64,000 nt of DNA. It comes from Acidobacteriota bacterium. Its GTDB lineage: Bacteria; Acidobacteriota; Thermoanaerobaculia; Multivoradales; Multivoraceae. The position numbers and the translations under genes are program-made. The stretch spans positions 32,225 to 96,224 of the forward strand of contig JAPPFP010000004.1 in assembly GCA_028877275.1 (NCBI GenBank), written 5' to 3'. The notes beneath the pieces were generated by a model. The model did not search any database and was not told the origin of the DNA. It saw nothing but the letters and a program-made list of their open reading frames with translations. Every line of letters begins with the position of its first letter. Position 1 is the stretch's first letter. Below are positions 37,713 to 46,401 of this stretch, piece after piece.

Positions 37713-39911
37713 CTAGAAGAAGTCGTAATCCAGGGTCAGGCTGACCGTGCGGGGCTTGCCGACAAGCCAGGTATTGGGCCAGTAGTACGCGGAAACGGCG
37801 TAGAGCTCGTCAAACACGTTGTCGACGCGCATGGCGACGGAAAGGTCCTCATTGAAGCGCCAGCGTGCTGAGGCGTCAACGACCGTGTACGAGGGAATCG
37901 GGTTGTCAGGATGAGCGCGCTCGCCGACATAGCGGGCGTCAGCCGAGAACTGCAGCTTTCCGAGAGGAGCCCAGACGAGCCCCAGGTTGAAGGTCTCTTC
38001 AGGCACCTCTCTTGGTGTCTCACCGGTATCCGTTTCCGCATCCAGAAGCACACCGGTGGCTGTCAACGTCAGGGCATCGGCCAGCGCGGCTGTGAGGCTG
38101 AACTCAACACCCTGGGAAGTCTGCTCCGGAATGACGATCACGTCTTCCGGGTTGAGCGAATCCGGATCGTCTTCAATCAGGTTGTTCTTGACGATGTCGA
38201 ACAGGGCCGCGCTCCAGGACAGACGCCGGTCCAGGAGCTGTTGCTTGATGCCGACTTCCACCTGCTCGCTCCTGATGAAATCCACTTCCCGATTCCTCGG
38301 CGTGGTCTGCACGATACTGTTACTCGGGTGGGTCGCACCCGTGGTGTACTGGCCGTAGAGCACGGTATCGCCGCGCAGGTCAAGGGTCAGCCCCGCCCGG
38401 CCCGTCAGGGCGTCCACGCTTTGATCGAAGATCGGAGGATTGCTTACATCCTCGTAATCCGTCTCGACGTCCTCGTGGCGCAGGCCCAGGACGAGCGTCA
38501 GTGATCTGGTGAGGCCAATCTGGCTCTCGGCGAACACCGCGAGTTGGGCGACGTCGGAGATGATCTCCGTTCTGTCCTGCGCGTCGGTGATGTCCGAGAA
38601 CACGCCGGGGTTGAAGTCGAAGGCGTTGACGATGTCGAAGTCATTGTTCCAGTCGACACCATTGGGGTTCGCACCGCCGAAGTTGGTCGCCCGCGCGAAG
38701 GTGAGGTCGTTGATCTCGAAGCCTGCCGAGGTCTTGACCTGGCGCCTGTCATTCCCGGTATCGAGCACGAAGTTGGTGCGGAATCCGTCGTGCTCGATGT
38801 CATGGGCGATGACCAGGGGTGAGGACCGGTTCACCGTGGCTGAGGGCCGGTCGTACTGGAAGTAGTCGAGCGTCTTCCAGAAACGATCGCTGGTGAGCCG
38901 GTACAGCTCCGACTGCATGGACAGGCGTTCACTGATGTTCCAGTCGGCTCTGAGGCGGGCAACCCCATCCTCGTAGCGGACCCGCCCGTCCGTGACATCG
39001 AAGTTGCTCTCGATCAACTCGGTTGGGAAGGCCCCGTCGACCAGTGGCGTCCCGAAGTACCGCATGGGTTCCTGGTCGCCGTGATCGTACCGGCCTGTCA
39101 GCGAGAAGTCGTCGGTGACTTGCCACAGGAGCGAGGCGGAGATCATCTCGGTCTTGCTGTCGCCCCTGTCCACCCAATTGTCGGACTGGTTGTTGCTGTA
39201 GTCGAGCCGGTAGGCGACGTTGTCGGCGAGGCCGCCGGTCAGGCCGAGTCCGAGAAAACGGGTGTCATTCTCGCCGACGGATACCCGCAGGTCGCCGCTG
39301 GGGTCCTGCTGTGGTCGCTTGGGGATGACGTTGTACGCGCCACCGATACCGCCTTCGCCGTAGAGCACGGAGGCGGGGCCCTTCAGTACCTCGATGCGCT
39401 CGATGCCCCAGGTGTCGAAGGGGAAGGTGAGGGTGTTGAATGCGTTGTAGTAGTTCGTGCCGTCGAACATCTTGGTGACGGTGCCCTGACCACGAAAGCC
39501 CCTGGCGGCGATGTTCTGGCTGCCATTGCCGGGGTGTCCATCGTTGGTGAAGCCGGCGGAGCGGGTGACGGCCTCCATCACACTCGTGTCCAGCCGCTCA
39601 CGGATCGAATCTCCGTCGATGATGTCGACTGTCGCCGGGGTTTCCATGACGGTGAGCTCCAGCCGACTGCCTGTCGTGCTGGCAGGGTTGACTGGCTTGC
39701 CATAGACAGTGATCCGATCGGTCACCGTGGTTTCGTCTTGGGGTTCACCGTCGGCGGGGGAATCGACCGCGCCGACCTGGTCACCCTCGCTCGCTCTCTG
39801 GCGTGACGTGGTGTTTTCCTCGGCATCCAGTCCCGCGGCTGTGGCTAGAGCAGCGAGCAGGACCGCCGGGAGTAGATGAAACGGGTTGAGTGGGTTTTTC
39901 TGGTGTTGCAT
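37713..39911 (-). CDS. TonB-dependent siderophore/metallophore receptor (FhuE/FoxA-like)
   Basis: 732 residues from ATG 39911, which has AGGAG 8 bases upstream; an extension upstream would be Arg-rich and lacks a signal. Signal peptide (LLPAVLLAALATAAGLDA), a TonB-box-like ETTVTDRITVYG, then the plug domain: ETPATVDIIDGDSIRERLD, NIAARGFRGQG, IERIEVLKGPASVLYGEGG. The C-terminal 22-strand barrel ends in SLTLDYDFF with the terminal Phe typical of outer-membrane proteins. The family takes up ferric siderophores, but the codirectional Zur/ECF/COG0523 genes upstream suggest it may import a zinc or other metal chelate (inference). More AT-rich than the surrounding genome. Confidence 0.88.
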   Translation of the reverse strand: MQHQKNPLNPFHLLPAVLLAALATAAGLDAEENTTSRQRASEGDQVGAVDSPADGEPQDETTVTDRITVYGKPVNPASTTGSRLELTVMETPATVDIIDGDSIRERLDTSVMEAVTRSAGFTNDGHPGNGSQNIAARGFRGQGTVTKMFDGTNYYNAFNTLTFPFDTWGIERIEVLKGPASVLYGEGGIGGAYNVIPKRPQQDPSGDLRVSVGENDTRFLGLGLTGGLADNVAYRLDYSNNQSDNWVDRGDSKTEMISASLLWQVTDDFSLTGRYDHGDQEPMRYFGTPLVDGAFPTELIESNFDVTDGRVRYEDGVARLRADWNISERLSMQSELYRLTSDRFWKTLDYFQYDRPSATVNRSSPLVIAHDIEHDGFRTNFVLDTGNDRRQVKTSAGFEINDLTFARATNFGGANPNGVDWNNDFDIVNAFDFNPGVFSDITDAQDRTEIISDVAQLAVFAESQIGLTRSLTLVLGLRHEDVETDYEDVSNPPIFDQSVDALTGRAGLTLDLRGDTVLYGQYTTGATHPSNSIVQTTPRNREVDFIRSEQVEVGIKQQLLDRRLSWSAALFDIVKNNLIEDDPDSLNPEDVIVIPEQTSQGVEFSLTAALADALTLTATGVLLDAETDTGETPREVPEETFNLGLVWAPLGKLQFSADARYVGERAHPDNPIPSYTVVDASARWRFNEDLSVAMRVDNVFDELYAVSAYYWPNTWLVGKPRTVSLTLDYDFF

Positions 39912-39949
39912 TGGTCTTTCTCCTGTGATGCAAGGGTCATGCTGTTCGT

Positions 39950-39966
39950 CGTCGGCGAGGCCGACG
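39950..39966. other. Inverted repeat in leader of receptor gene
   Basis: CGTCGGC-GAG-GCCGACG, a perfect 7-base stem with a 3-base loop, in the 107-base gap between the WD40 and receptor genes. No T-run follows on the minus strand, so it could be a processing site or weak attenuator rather than a terminator. Confidence 0.4.
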
Positions 39967-40018
39967 CTTGAGTCATTGCTGCGGCGATCGGGCTGCGACG
40001 TGGAGTTCGGGGCCTCGT

Positions 40019-41059
40019 TCAGCCGACTCGCCAGGTCGTCGCGCCGCCCTGGGCGTCCAGCGCGGCCAGCGCGCGTCCATCTGGTCGCCAGTACACGGCG
40101 CCGACAACGTCCGCGACAGGCGCGATTCCTACCGGATCGCCTTGTCCGTTGCGCCCAAGTGACCACACGACGACCGCGCCATCCCGAGCTCCGGAGGCGA
40201 GGCGCCTCCCCCCGCGAGCGAAGGCGAGCGTTGTAACCGCCCCAAAGTGAAGTTCCAGAACGCCGGGCCGCGTGCCTTCGGGGCCTTTCCCCTGGAAGCT
40301 CCAGACCGTCACCGCCTCCCCTCCGCCTGTGGCCAGGAGCGTGCCGGTGTCATCAAAGGCCAGGGCCGACGGTTTGCCGGGATAGCCCGACATCATCGAG
40401 TCCTGCTCCGTGGAGCGACGCCAGAAGTGCACCGAGTTGTCCTGGCTGCCGCAGGCCACGATGTCGCCGTCCGGGCTCAGTACCATCGACACCAGAGAGC
40501 CTTTCCACTCCAGTCTCTGGCGAACCGTCCCGGTGGACGCGTTGAAGAACGTCACCCGGCCGTAGCAGGCTGTGGCCAGTTCCTCTGCGCTGGACCACGC
40601 GACCGCGCTGACGGTGCTGGGATGAGTGTCGAATCGGCGGACCTCGGTTCCATCGGCGCCGTACGCGTGGACCTCCCGGGAGCAGGAGGCGGCCAGGCGC
40701 TGGCCGTCCGGTGACCACGCCAGGTTCTCCACCCAACCGCTTCCGACGTCGATAGCGTGGTCGACCCGACCATCGGCGGCACTCCAGACCAGGACTCGGC
40801 CATCCTGGCCGGCCGTTGCGAACGCGGCTCGGTTCGGCTGCATTGCCAGCGCGAGCACTCCACCTTCATGGGCTTCGCGCTGCGCCCAGATGGTGGCGCC
40901 GGACTTGCCGTCGAACGCGTAGACGCCACCCGCGGCATCTCCGACCACCAGCGCCTCACCGCGCGGGGTCCACCCACCGGCGATAGCGTAGTCACCGACC
41001 TCCGCTGACCAGCCCGGGCGAAGGACACCCTTCGGACTGCCGCCATTCAGATCAGGCAT
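40019..41059 (-). CDS. WD40-repeat protein of the metal-uptake operon
   Basis: 346 residues with about seven WD40 blades, e.g. [68 protein letters not shown] and [26 protein letters not shown]. No signal peptide, so probably cytoplasmic. Its start overlaps the 3' end of the COG0523 GTPase gene by 13 bases, so the two proteins are made together and may form a complex in which the propeller acts as scaffold or docking surface. No catalytic motif is present. Confidence 0.85.
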   Translation of the reverse strand: MPDLNGGSPKGVLRPGWSAEVGDYAIAGGWTPRGEALVVGDAAGGVYAFDGKSGATIWAQREAHEGGVLALAMQPNRAAFATAGQDGRVLVWSAADGRVDHAIDVGSGWVENLAWSPDGQRLAASCSREVHAYGADGTEVRRFDTHPSTVSAVAWSSAEELATACYGRVTFFNASTGTVRQRLEWKGSLVSMVLSPDGDIVACGSQDNSVHFWRRSTEQDSMMSGYPGKPSALAFDDTGTLLATGGGEAVTVWSFQGKGPEGTRPGVLELHFGAVTTLAFARGGRRLASGARDGAVVVWSLGRNGQGDPVGIAPVADVVGAVYWRPDGRALAALDAQGGATTWRVG

Positions 41060-42402
41060 GCCTCGAATCCCAGCCGTATCGAGCGCTCGTCGAGGTTGCG
41101 GCCGATGAAGATGAGCTGATTGCGACGGGGAGTGTCGCCCCATGGACGATCCGGCTGTCCGTCGAAGAGCATGTGAACCCCCTGGAAGACGAAGCGACGC
41201 GCCTCATCCGCGAGGCTGATGAACCCCTTCATACGGAAGATGTCCACCCCGCGTTCACGGAGGAGTTCGCCAAGCCACGCGTTGAGCCTGCCGGGGTCGA
41301 CGTCGCCCTCCGCCTCGATCGCGATCGAGCCCACTTCGTCGTCGTGCTCGTGCTGTGCGACCCAGGTTCGCTCGACCTCGGCGGGAACCGCTCCGTTGAC
41401 GTGGGGGGCGCCGTTCGTCAGTTGGAGGTCGAACTCCTCCGCGGTGTGCTGGGCGTAGAGGCCCACGCTCGCCTGCGTATCGACTTCCAGGAAGAACGAC
41501 TTGCGTCCCGGGGAGTCAAGCAGGAGGTTCAGGTGCTTTCCGACCGGAATCTCGTCCCCCGGACGAATGTCATCCGCGGGTTCGGCGTACCGACGCACAC
41601 ACCACTCCGCGCCTTCACGAAGTGCGGAGTCATCCGTGCCCTGGTCCGGCACGATGACGAGAGACATCGCCGGATCAGGTCCCTCGGCCAGGCTGAGTTC
41701 GTAGCGGCCGGTGTCGAGCGAGTAGACGCCGGTCCATTCGAACGGGTACTCCGGCTCGAGAAAAGTGGGACGACGCTCAAGCGCCTGGTCCAGGTCGAAG
41801 GCGGCGAGGTTGAGCACCGTCTCGACGGAGACGTCCGCCATCTGGCTGCGGATGACTCTCGCCATCCGGTTCATGTCCCGGAGCCGGACCTCGATCTTGT
41901 CGAGCGCGTCGTCGTCGACGAGGTCCGTCTTGTTGAGAACGAGGACGTCCGCGAACGCGACCTGCTCCGTGCTCTCGTCGCTTCGGCCGAGCTGCTGCTC
42001 GATGTGGGCTGCGTCGACAAGCGTGACGATCCCGTCCAGCTCGAACTCCGCGCGAATCTCGTCGTCCATGAAGAAGGTCTGGGCGACGGGACCGGGATCC
42101 GCGAGCCCCGTGGTTTCCACCAGGACGTAGTCGAACTTGTCCCTGCGCTTCATGAGGTTGCCAAGCACGCGAATCAGGTCTCCGCGCACCGTGCAGCAGA
42201 TGCAGCCGTTCGACATCTCGAAGATCTCCTCGTCAGCGTTGATGACGAGCGCCTGGTCGATACCGACCTCTCCGAATTCGTTTTCGATCACGGCGATGCG
42301 TTTGCCGTGTTCCTCCCTCAGGATCCGGTTCAGCAGGGTCGTCTTGCCGGATCCGAGGAAGCCGGTGAGGATCGTGACAGGTATCTTTCGGGTTGCGTTC
42401 AT
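41047..42402 (-). CDS. COG0523 (CobW-like) metallochaperone GTPase
   Basis: 451 residues. Walker [13 protein letters not shown], the metal-binding CxCC motif in [28 protein letters not shown] (switch region) and [15 protein letters not shown] (G4). The C-terminal half contains the CobW_C region with histidines ([10 protein letters not shown]) and a long insertion near residue 310 ([18 protein letters not shown]). Members bind Zn, Co or Ni in the CxCC site and deliver the metal to client enzymes on GTP hydrolysis; ZigA/ZagA/ZNG1 are zinc chaperones induced by zinc limitation. GAGGAG precedes the start. Placed in a Fur/Zur-headed operon, it is probably a zinc chaperone. Confidence 0.9.
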   Translation of the reverse strand: MNATRKIPVTILTGFLGSGKTTLLNRILREEHGKRIAVIENEFGEVGIDQALVINADEEIFEMSNGCICCTVRGDLIRVLGNLMKRRDKFDYVLVETTGLADPGPVAQTFFMDDEIRAEFELDGIVTLVDAAHIEQQLGRSDESTEQVAFADVLVLNKTDLVDDDALDKIEVRLRDMNRMARVIRSQMADVSVETVLNLAAFDLDQALERRPTFLEPEYPFEWTGVYSLDTGRYELSLAEGPDPAMSLVIVPDQGTDDSALREGAEWCVRRYAEPADDIRPGDEIPVGKHLNLLLDSPGRKSFFLEVDTQASVGLYAQHTAEEFDLQLTNGAPHVNGAVPAEVERTWVAQHEHDDEVGSIAIEAEGDVDPGRLNAWLGELLRERGVDIFRMKGFISLADEARRFVFQGVHMLFDGQPDRPWGDTPRRNQLIFIGRNLDERSIRLGFEACLI

Positions 42403-42421
42403 CTAGTACTCCTCGGTTTCT

Positions 42422-43756
42422 CTAGACGGCGAGACCAGCCTGGATCAGCCACGGTTTCGACAGCCCTTCTGCCGTCGACCCGTCGAAGAGCACCCGCCGG
42501 TCTCGCAGCAGGATGACGCGCGTTGCCTGGGCTGGCAGTGAGTGAAGACAGTGGGTTGCCCAGACGCACGTAGCGTTCGTTCGGCGTACGGCCTCGGCAA
42601 CGAGCGTGCGCAGCTCAAGGGCCGCGACGTGATCGAGCCCGGCCGTGGGCTCGTCGAGGAGCAGCAACTCGGGCTCGAGAACGAGGAGACCGGCGAGCGC
42701 AACGCGGCGCTGCTCCCCGAAACTGAGCTGATGACACGGACGCTGCAGCAGATCGTCGATGCGCAAGGCCATCGCCACCTCGCAGGATCGACATCGCGCC
42801 TCCTCTGGCGCAACGCCACGGCGAAGCAGGCCCCAGGCGATGTCCTCGGCAACCGTGCTTGCGATGAAGTGGTGCTCCGGGTTCTGGCCGAGAAGGGCCA
42901 CGCGTCCGTGGAGCCGGTCGCGGAGCGTCGTATCGGGCGACACTCGGTTTCCCAAGCGCGTCATCGTTCCTTGCGTGGGTCCGTCGAGCCCCGCGAGCAG
43001 GCGCAACAGGCTCGACTTTCCGGCTCCACTTGGTCCGAGCACGAGCAGCCACTCTGTTCTCTCGAGGCGAAGTTCGAGCTGCTGGAGCACGAGGTGCCCA
43101 CCGCGTTCGACGTCGATGGCATCGAGGTGGACGCCGTCATGAGGCCGAGCGTCTTCGCTGGAGGCACTACGCAGCAGTGCGTTCTCCTCCGAGCCTTCGA
43201 GGCGCGTGAAGGCGTGCAAGGCGCCTTCGCCGACCAGCGGCCCCCAGGCGGCGACAGGCAAGCGCGGTGACCCCAGGCGGACACGGGCCGCGTCACGCCG
43301 CTGGACCCACTCACGCTGGGCGAGAACACCGTGCATGAGCGCGTGGTCGAGGCTGGCCACGACGCCCTCGGGAGTCTGAATCCGAAGCAGGAGTTGTCGC
43401 AGCGACGCCCAGTCGACCTGAGTGCCCAGCCAGAGGATCCAGATGGCGCCGCACAGGACCCTGGCGCCTGTTTGGACGATGACGTCCGTGTTGGCATCCA
43501 GGGCGACCCCGCCGAGCAGTGCCAGCGCCACGACCGCCAGGGTCCACGCGAGGGCAGGCTTGATCCTCCGGCGTCCATGGGCATGTGCGACCAGCAGAAG
43601 CACCGCGCCGATCCCGGAGCCGGTCAGGGAGAGGGCGGTACTCTGCGCGCCTGCGTTGACGATCAGCACGCTGCCGGTCAGTGCGATACCCGAGGGCGCA
43701 ACCCATGGGGGCTGAGGGCGCTCGAAGAACAGGGAGTGCTCAGCGTGGAAGTGCAT
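42422..43756 (-). CDS. Fused ECF transporter EcfT-EcfA (CbiQ-CbiO-like) protein
   Basis: 444 residues with a His-rich N-terminus (MHFHAEH). Residues about 20-200 carry four or five TM segments and end with a coupling-helix-like QRRDAARVRLGS, resembling CbiQ/EcfT. Residues from about 225 are an ABC ATPase: Walker A GPSGAGKSSLL, Q-loop GQNPEHHFIA, signature LSFGEQRRVALAG, Walker B LLLLDEPTAGLD and switch His ATHCLHSL. In most ECF systems T and A are separate proteins; the fusion would make a half-transporter that needs dimerisation. The start at 43756 is preferred over 43777 because AAAGGGGCGAG lies just upstream. It overlaps the CbiM-like gene by 17 bases. Confidence 0.8.
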   Translation of the reverse strand: MHFHAEHSLFFERPQPPWVAPSGIALTGSVLIVNAGAQSTALSLTGSGIGAVLLLVAHAHGRRRIKPALAWTLAVVALALLGGVALDANTDVIVQTGARVLCGAIWILWLGTQVDWASLRQLLLRIQTPEGVVASLDHALMHGVLAQREWVQRRDAARVRLGSPRLPVAAWGPLVGEGALHAFTRLEGSEENALLRSASSEDARPHDGVHLDAIDVERGGHLVLQQLELRLERTEWLLVLGPSGAGKSSLLRLLAGLDGPTQGTMTRLGNRVSPDTTLRDRLHGRVALLGQNPEHHFIASTVAEDIAWGLLRRGVAPEEARCRSCEVAMALRIDDLLQRPCHQLSFGEQRRVALAGLLVLEPELLLLDEPTAGLDHVAALELRTLVAEAVRRTNATCVWATHCLHSLPAQATRVILLRDRRVLFDGSTAEGLSKPWLIQAGLAV

Positions 43757-44453
43757 CTCGCCCCTTTCCGAATGCAAGGGGCGCGGACACGGTGCGAACC
43801 CTCCTCAGCGAGTTCGGCAGGAGGTCTGGCCGGCGTGTGGCCAGCAGCCGTACGATGCCGACGGAGGCGACGGCTTCAAGCACCGCCAGGGGGATCTGGA
43901 CCGGAGCCAACCCGATCAGCGCCGCGCCGAAGGTCGTTGCAGGCGCCGCCACATCGGACAATGCCGCGGCGAGCACGACGGCGTCCGCCACGTACACGCT
44001 CACGCCACCGACGCCGCATGCGAGACCGAGGCCGAGAGCCCCGTCGACGCCGAGCCGGCGGAGCAAGGCCCAGAGCCCAACGGTCGTCAGAGGCCCCAGC
44101 AGTCCGAGGGTCAGGATGTTGACCCCCAGTGTCGTCAGCCCGCCGTGGGCGAAGAAGACCGCCTGCAGCAGGAGCACGAAGAACGTGGGCCACACGATGC
44201 GGGGAACGCCGACGATCAGGGCGAGCACCGGCGTAAGGCAGATGTGGCCGGTTACGCCTGCGACGGGAACCGGTAGCGGCAGCAGAGTGCCGGCGAAGAG
44301 CAGGCTCGTGGCGCCCGCCATGATGACCGTGGAGGACGGCATGTCGGGTCGCGTTCGTTGCTCGTCACGAAGGCTCCAGACCACGGCGGGTGCGGCCAGG
44401 GCGCTCCAGCCGACAGCATGGCTCAGCGGTAGCACGCCTTCCGCCAGGTGCAT
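43740..44453 (-). CDS. CbiM-like substrate-binding component of ECF metal transporter
   Basis: 237 residues beginning MHLAEGVLPLSHAVGW, where the N-terminal amine and His2 bind the metal in CbiM/NikM. About six to seven TM segments follow, with conserved VPVAGVTGHICLTPVLALI and FFAHGGLTTLGVNIL. CbiM/NikM bind Co2+ or Ni2+; relatives in Zur-controlled loci are thought to import zinc. It lies 27 bases downstream of the Fur-family gene. A separate CbiN is not seen. GGAGG precedes the start. Confidence 0.86.
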   Translation of the reverse strand: MHLAEGVLPLSHAVGWSALAAPAVVWSLRDEQRTRPDMPSSTVIMAGATSLLFAGTLLPLPVPVAGVTGHICLTPVLALIVGVPRIVWPTFFVLLLQAVFFAHGGLTTLGVNILTLGLLGPLTTVGLWALLRRLGVDGALGLGLACGVGGVSVYVADAVVLAAALSDVAAPATTFGAALIGLAPVQIPLAVLEAVASVGIVRLLATRRPDLLPNSLRRVRTVSAPLAFGKGRDALPR

Positions 44454-44480
44454 CAGCGTCCTCCCCGGCGTGGGCGACTG

Positions 44481-44849
44481 TCATGCCGCAGTGCCACACC
44501 CATCGCAGGTTCCGAGCAACACCACCTCATGTCCCATCATCTGAAACCCGTCGGGAACCAGGGACTCGAGACCCTCGACGCAGCCGAAGAGGTCGAACGC
44601 GTGGTCGCAGGTCGAGCAGAGAAAGTAGTGGTGATGCTCGCGGTCCTTTGGCTCGTACCGAACGCCGCCGCCCAACAGCTCGACCGACTCCAGCATGCCT
44701 TCCTCGACACCCCGTTGGAGGGCGCGGTAGACCGTGGCGAGACCGACACCCGTTCCGCTAAGACGGCTCCACAGTTCCCTGGCGGATAGGGGGCCGTCCG
44801 CCTCGGCAAGGGCTCGCAGGACGGTCAGTTGCTGCTTGGCTCTCTCCAT
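44481..44849 (-). CDS. zur: Fur-family transcriptional regulator, probably Zur
   Basis: 122 residues. A winged-helix domain (VLRALAEADGPLSARELWSRL, GVGLATVYRALQRGVEEGML) and a dimerisation domain with His-rich REHHHYFLCSTCDHAFDL and a C-terminal MGHEVVLLGTCDGCG. The CxxC pairs form the structural zinc site and the H-HH cluster the regulatory site. It heads an operon of metal-uptake genes that includes a COG0523 GTPase, which points to zinc sensing rather than iron or peroxide; this is inference. The start ATG is leaderless relative to the promoter described next. The gene symbol is tentative. Confidence 0.8.
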   Translation of the reverse strand: MERAKQQLTVLRALAEADGPLSARELWSRLSGTGVGLATVYRALQRGVEEGMLESVELLGGGVRYEPKDREHHHYFLCSTCDHAFDLFGCVEGLESLVPDGFQMMGHEVVLLGTCDGCGTAA

Positions 44850-44856
44850 GGGAGAG

Positions 44857-44884
44857 ATGATACTCGATTCTCAGTTATCTTCAA
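44857..44884 (-). promoter_or_regulatory. Leaderless promoter with Fur/Zur-like inverted repeat
   Basis: On the minus strand: -35 TTGAAG (44884-44879), 16-base spacer, -10 TATCAT (44862-44857), then 7 bases to the regulator's ATG at 44849. The spacer region 44859-44879 is AT-rich with outer half-sites GATA and TATC in a 21-base arrangement, as expected for autoregulation by a Fur-family protein. The inner part is only partly symmetric. Experimental support is absent. Confidence 0.5.
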
Positions 44885-44943
44885 GTCCTCTCTGGGCACG
44901 GGAACCCAAGTACTCGCCCGGCCGCCGGGACGTTCTCGTTCCG

Positions 44944-45501
44944 CTAGGGATGCGCCGGCTGCTGCCGTTCAGGACGATAGAGCTCGCCGTCGACTTCGAG
45001 TTCCCAGTCCAGCATGCGGTCGCCGTCGAAGATGTACCGGCCTTGCGGTTTCAGGCCGCTGAGGGAGTGGGGCAACCAGAGCCGGTCGTCCTCCCACATC
45101 TCGTCGTAGGGGATGGAGTCCAGGTCCGTCCACATGGGCGTGGCTTCCTCGGTCTCGCGGAGTTCACCGCGGTACCCGCACGCCGTGAACGCGTAGACGT
45201 GGATGGAGTAGCCGTCGACGAACTGGAACAGGTTCTCGCCCCTGTACTCGAGGTCGAGTGGCGTGATGCCGACCTCTTCCTCGACTTCGCGGACCGCGCA
45301 GACGATCGGTTCTTCGCCCGGTTCGAGGCGGCCGCCGGGGCCGTTCACCTTGCCGGCGCCCAGGCCCCGCTTCTTGCGGATCAGGAGAACGCGTTCCTCG
45401 TCGAGGACGAAGGTCAGCGTTGCCTTGTCGACGGCCCGCCACGATCGCCAATCGATGTCGGCGACCTTCCTCTTGCCCGCGGCTTCGCGCACCGCCGGCA
45501 T
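44944..45501 (-). CDS. Nudix hydrolase (MutT/8-oxo-dGTP diphosphatase-like)
   Basis: 185 residues. The Nudix box is intact: G, five residues, E, seven residues, then REVEEEVGI (in PGGRLEPGEEPIVCAVREVEEEVGI the first and last parts fit the GX5EX7REUXEEXGU consensus). The preceding LLIRKKRGLGAGKVNGPGG matches the MutT/MTH1-type 8-oxo-dGTP and 2-hydroxy-dATP hydrolases, where the N-terminal strand reads LVLDEERVLLIRKKRG. Likely a nucleotide-pool sanitiser in the cytoplasm. Divergent from the LLM gene, 33 bases apart. Confidence 0.86.
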   Translation of the reverse strand: MPAVREAAGKRKVADIDWRSWRAVDKATLTFVLDEERVLLIRKKRGLGAGKVNGPGGRLEPGEEPIVCAVREVEEEVGITPLDLEYRGENLFQFVDGYSIHVYAFTACGYRGELRETEEATPMWTDLDSIPYDEMWEDDRLWLPHSLSGLKPQGRYIFDGDRMLDWELEVDGELYRPERQQPAHP

Positions 45502-45519
45502 CGTAGCGGAGGAGCGGGC

Positions 45520-45525
45520 TACACT
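45520..45525 (+). promoter_or_regulatory. -10 element of a probable leaderless promoter
   Basis: TACACT ends 9 bases before ATG 45535 with no Shine-Dalgarno sequence. Located in the short gap between divergent genes. Confidence 0.42.
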
Positions 45526-45534
45526 GCGTCGCCT

Positions 45535-46401
45535 ATGAGATTCGGACTCAGGTACTGCAACACGGGTCGCTTCGTCGACCCCGGCCTGGCGGTGGAGTTG
45601 GCGGTTGCGGCGGACGAGGCGGGCTTCGAGTCGATCTGGACGGTCGAGCACACGGTGGTGCCCGGCGGCTACGAGTCGGCGTACCCCTATTCGCCGGACG
45701 GCAAGATGGCCGGCGGCCGCGACGATTTCGACCTGCCCGACCCGTTGATCTGGATGGCCTTCGTCGCCTCGCGGACGCGGCGGATCCGCTTCGGCACCGG
45801 GATCCTGATCGTGCCCCAGCACAATCCGGTGGTGGCGGCCAAGCAGATCGCGACACTCGACCATCTGACCGGAGGGCGGCTCCTGCTGGGGATCGGCGTC
45901 GGTTGGCTGAAGGAGGAGTTCGACGCGATCGGCGCTCCCTTCGCCGATCGGGGGCGCCGGACCGACGAGTACATCGAGGCGATGCGCGAGCTCTGGGGCG
46001 CCGAACGTCCGACCTACCACGGCGAGTACGTTCACTTCGACGCCGCGTATTGCCGCCCGCAGCCGGTCACCGGCAGCGTCCCGATCATCGTCGGCGGCCA
46101 CTCGAAGCCGGCGGCGCGGCGCGCCGGCCGGCTGGGAGACGGGTTCTTCCCCGCGCGGGGGGCCTCGGCCGAACTGATCGGCCTCGCCCGGGATGTCGCC
46201 GCCGAGCACGGCCGCGATCCGGCCGCGCTCGAGATCACGACGGGCATCGGCGAGGACCTGTCGAGCCTGCGATCGCTCGCCGAGCTCGGGGTCGCTCGCG
46301 TTCTCGTTCCGGTGGCGCCGATGCCCGGGATGGGACTGCACCTCGGGCGGCCGGAGAATGCGCAGGCCGTGATGGAGCAACTCCGTGAAGCCGCACCGTA
46401 G
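45535..46401 (+). CDS. LLM-class F420-dependent oxidoreductase
   Basis: 288 residues. FESIWTVEHTVVPGGYES, FGTGILIVPQHNPVVAAKQIATLDHLTGGRLLLGIGVGWLKEE and VPIIVGGHSKPAARRAGRLGDGF are typical of LLM subfamilies that use F420; it is of the TIGR03619-like type by pattern. Distinct from the LLM protein at 420-1322 (shorter loop, different active-site entrance). Substrate unknown. The metallophosphoesterase gene begins at GTG 46385, overlapping by 17 bases. Confidence 0.87.
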   Translation: MRFGLRYCNTGRFVDPGLAVELAVAADEAGFESIWTVEHTVVPGGYESAYPYSPDGKMAGGRDDFDLPDPLIWMAFVASRTRRIRFGTGILIVPQHNPVVAAKQIATLDHLTGGRLLLGIGVGWLKEEFDAIGAPFADRGRRTDEYIEAMRELWGAERPTYHGEYVHFDAAYCRPQPVTGSVPIIVGGHSKPAARRAGRLGDGFFPARGASAELIGLARDVAAEHGRDPAALEITTGIGEDLSSLRSLAELGVARVLVPVAPMPGMGLHLGRPENAQAVMEQLREAAP

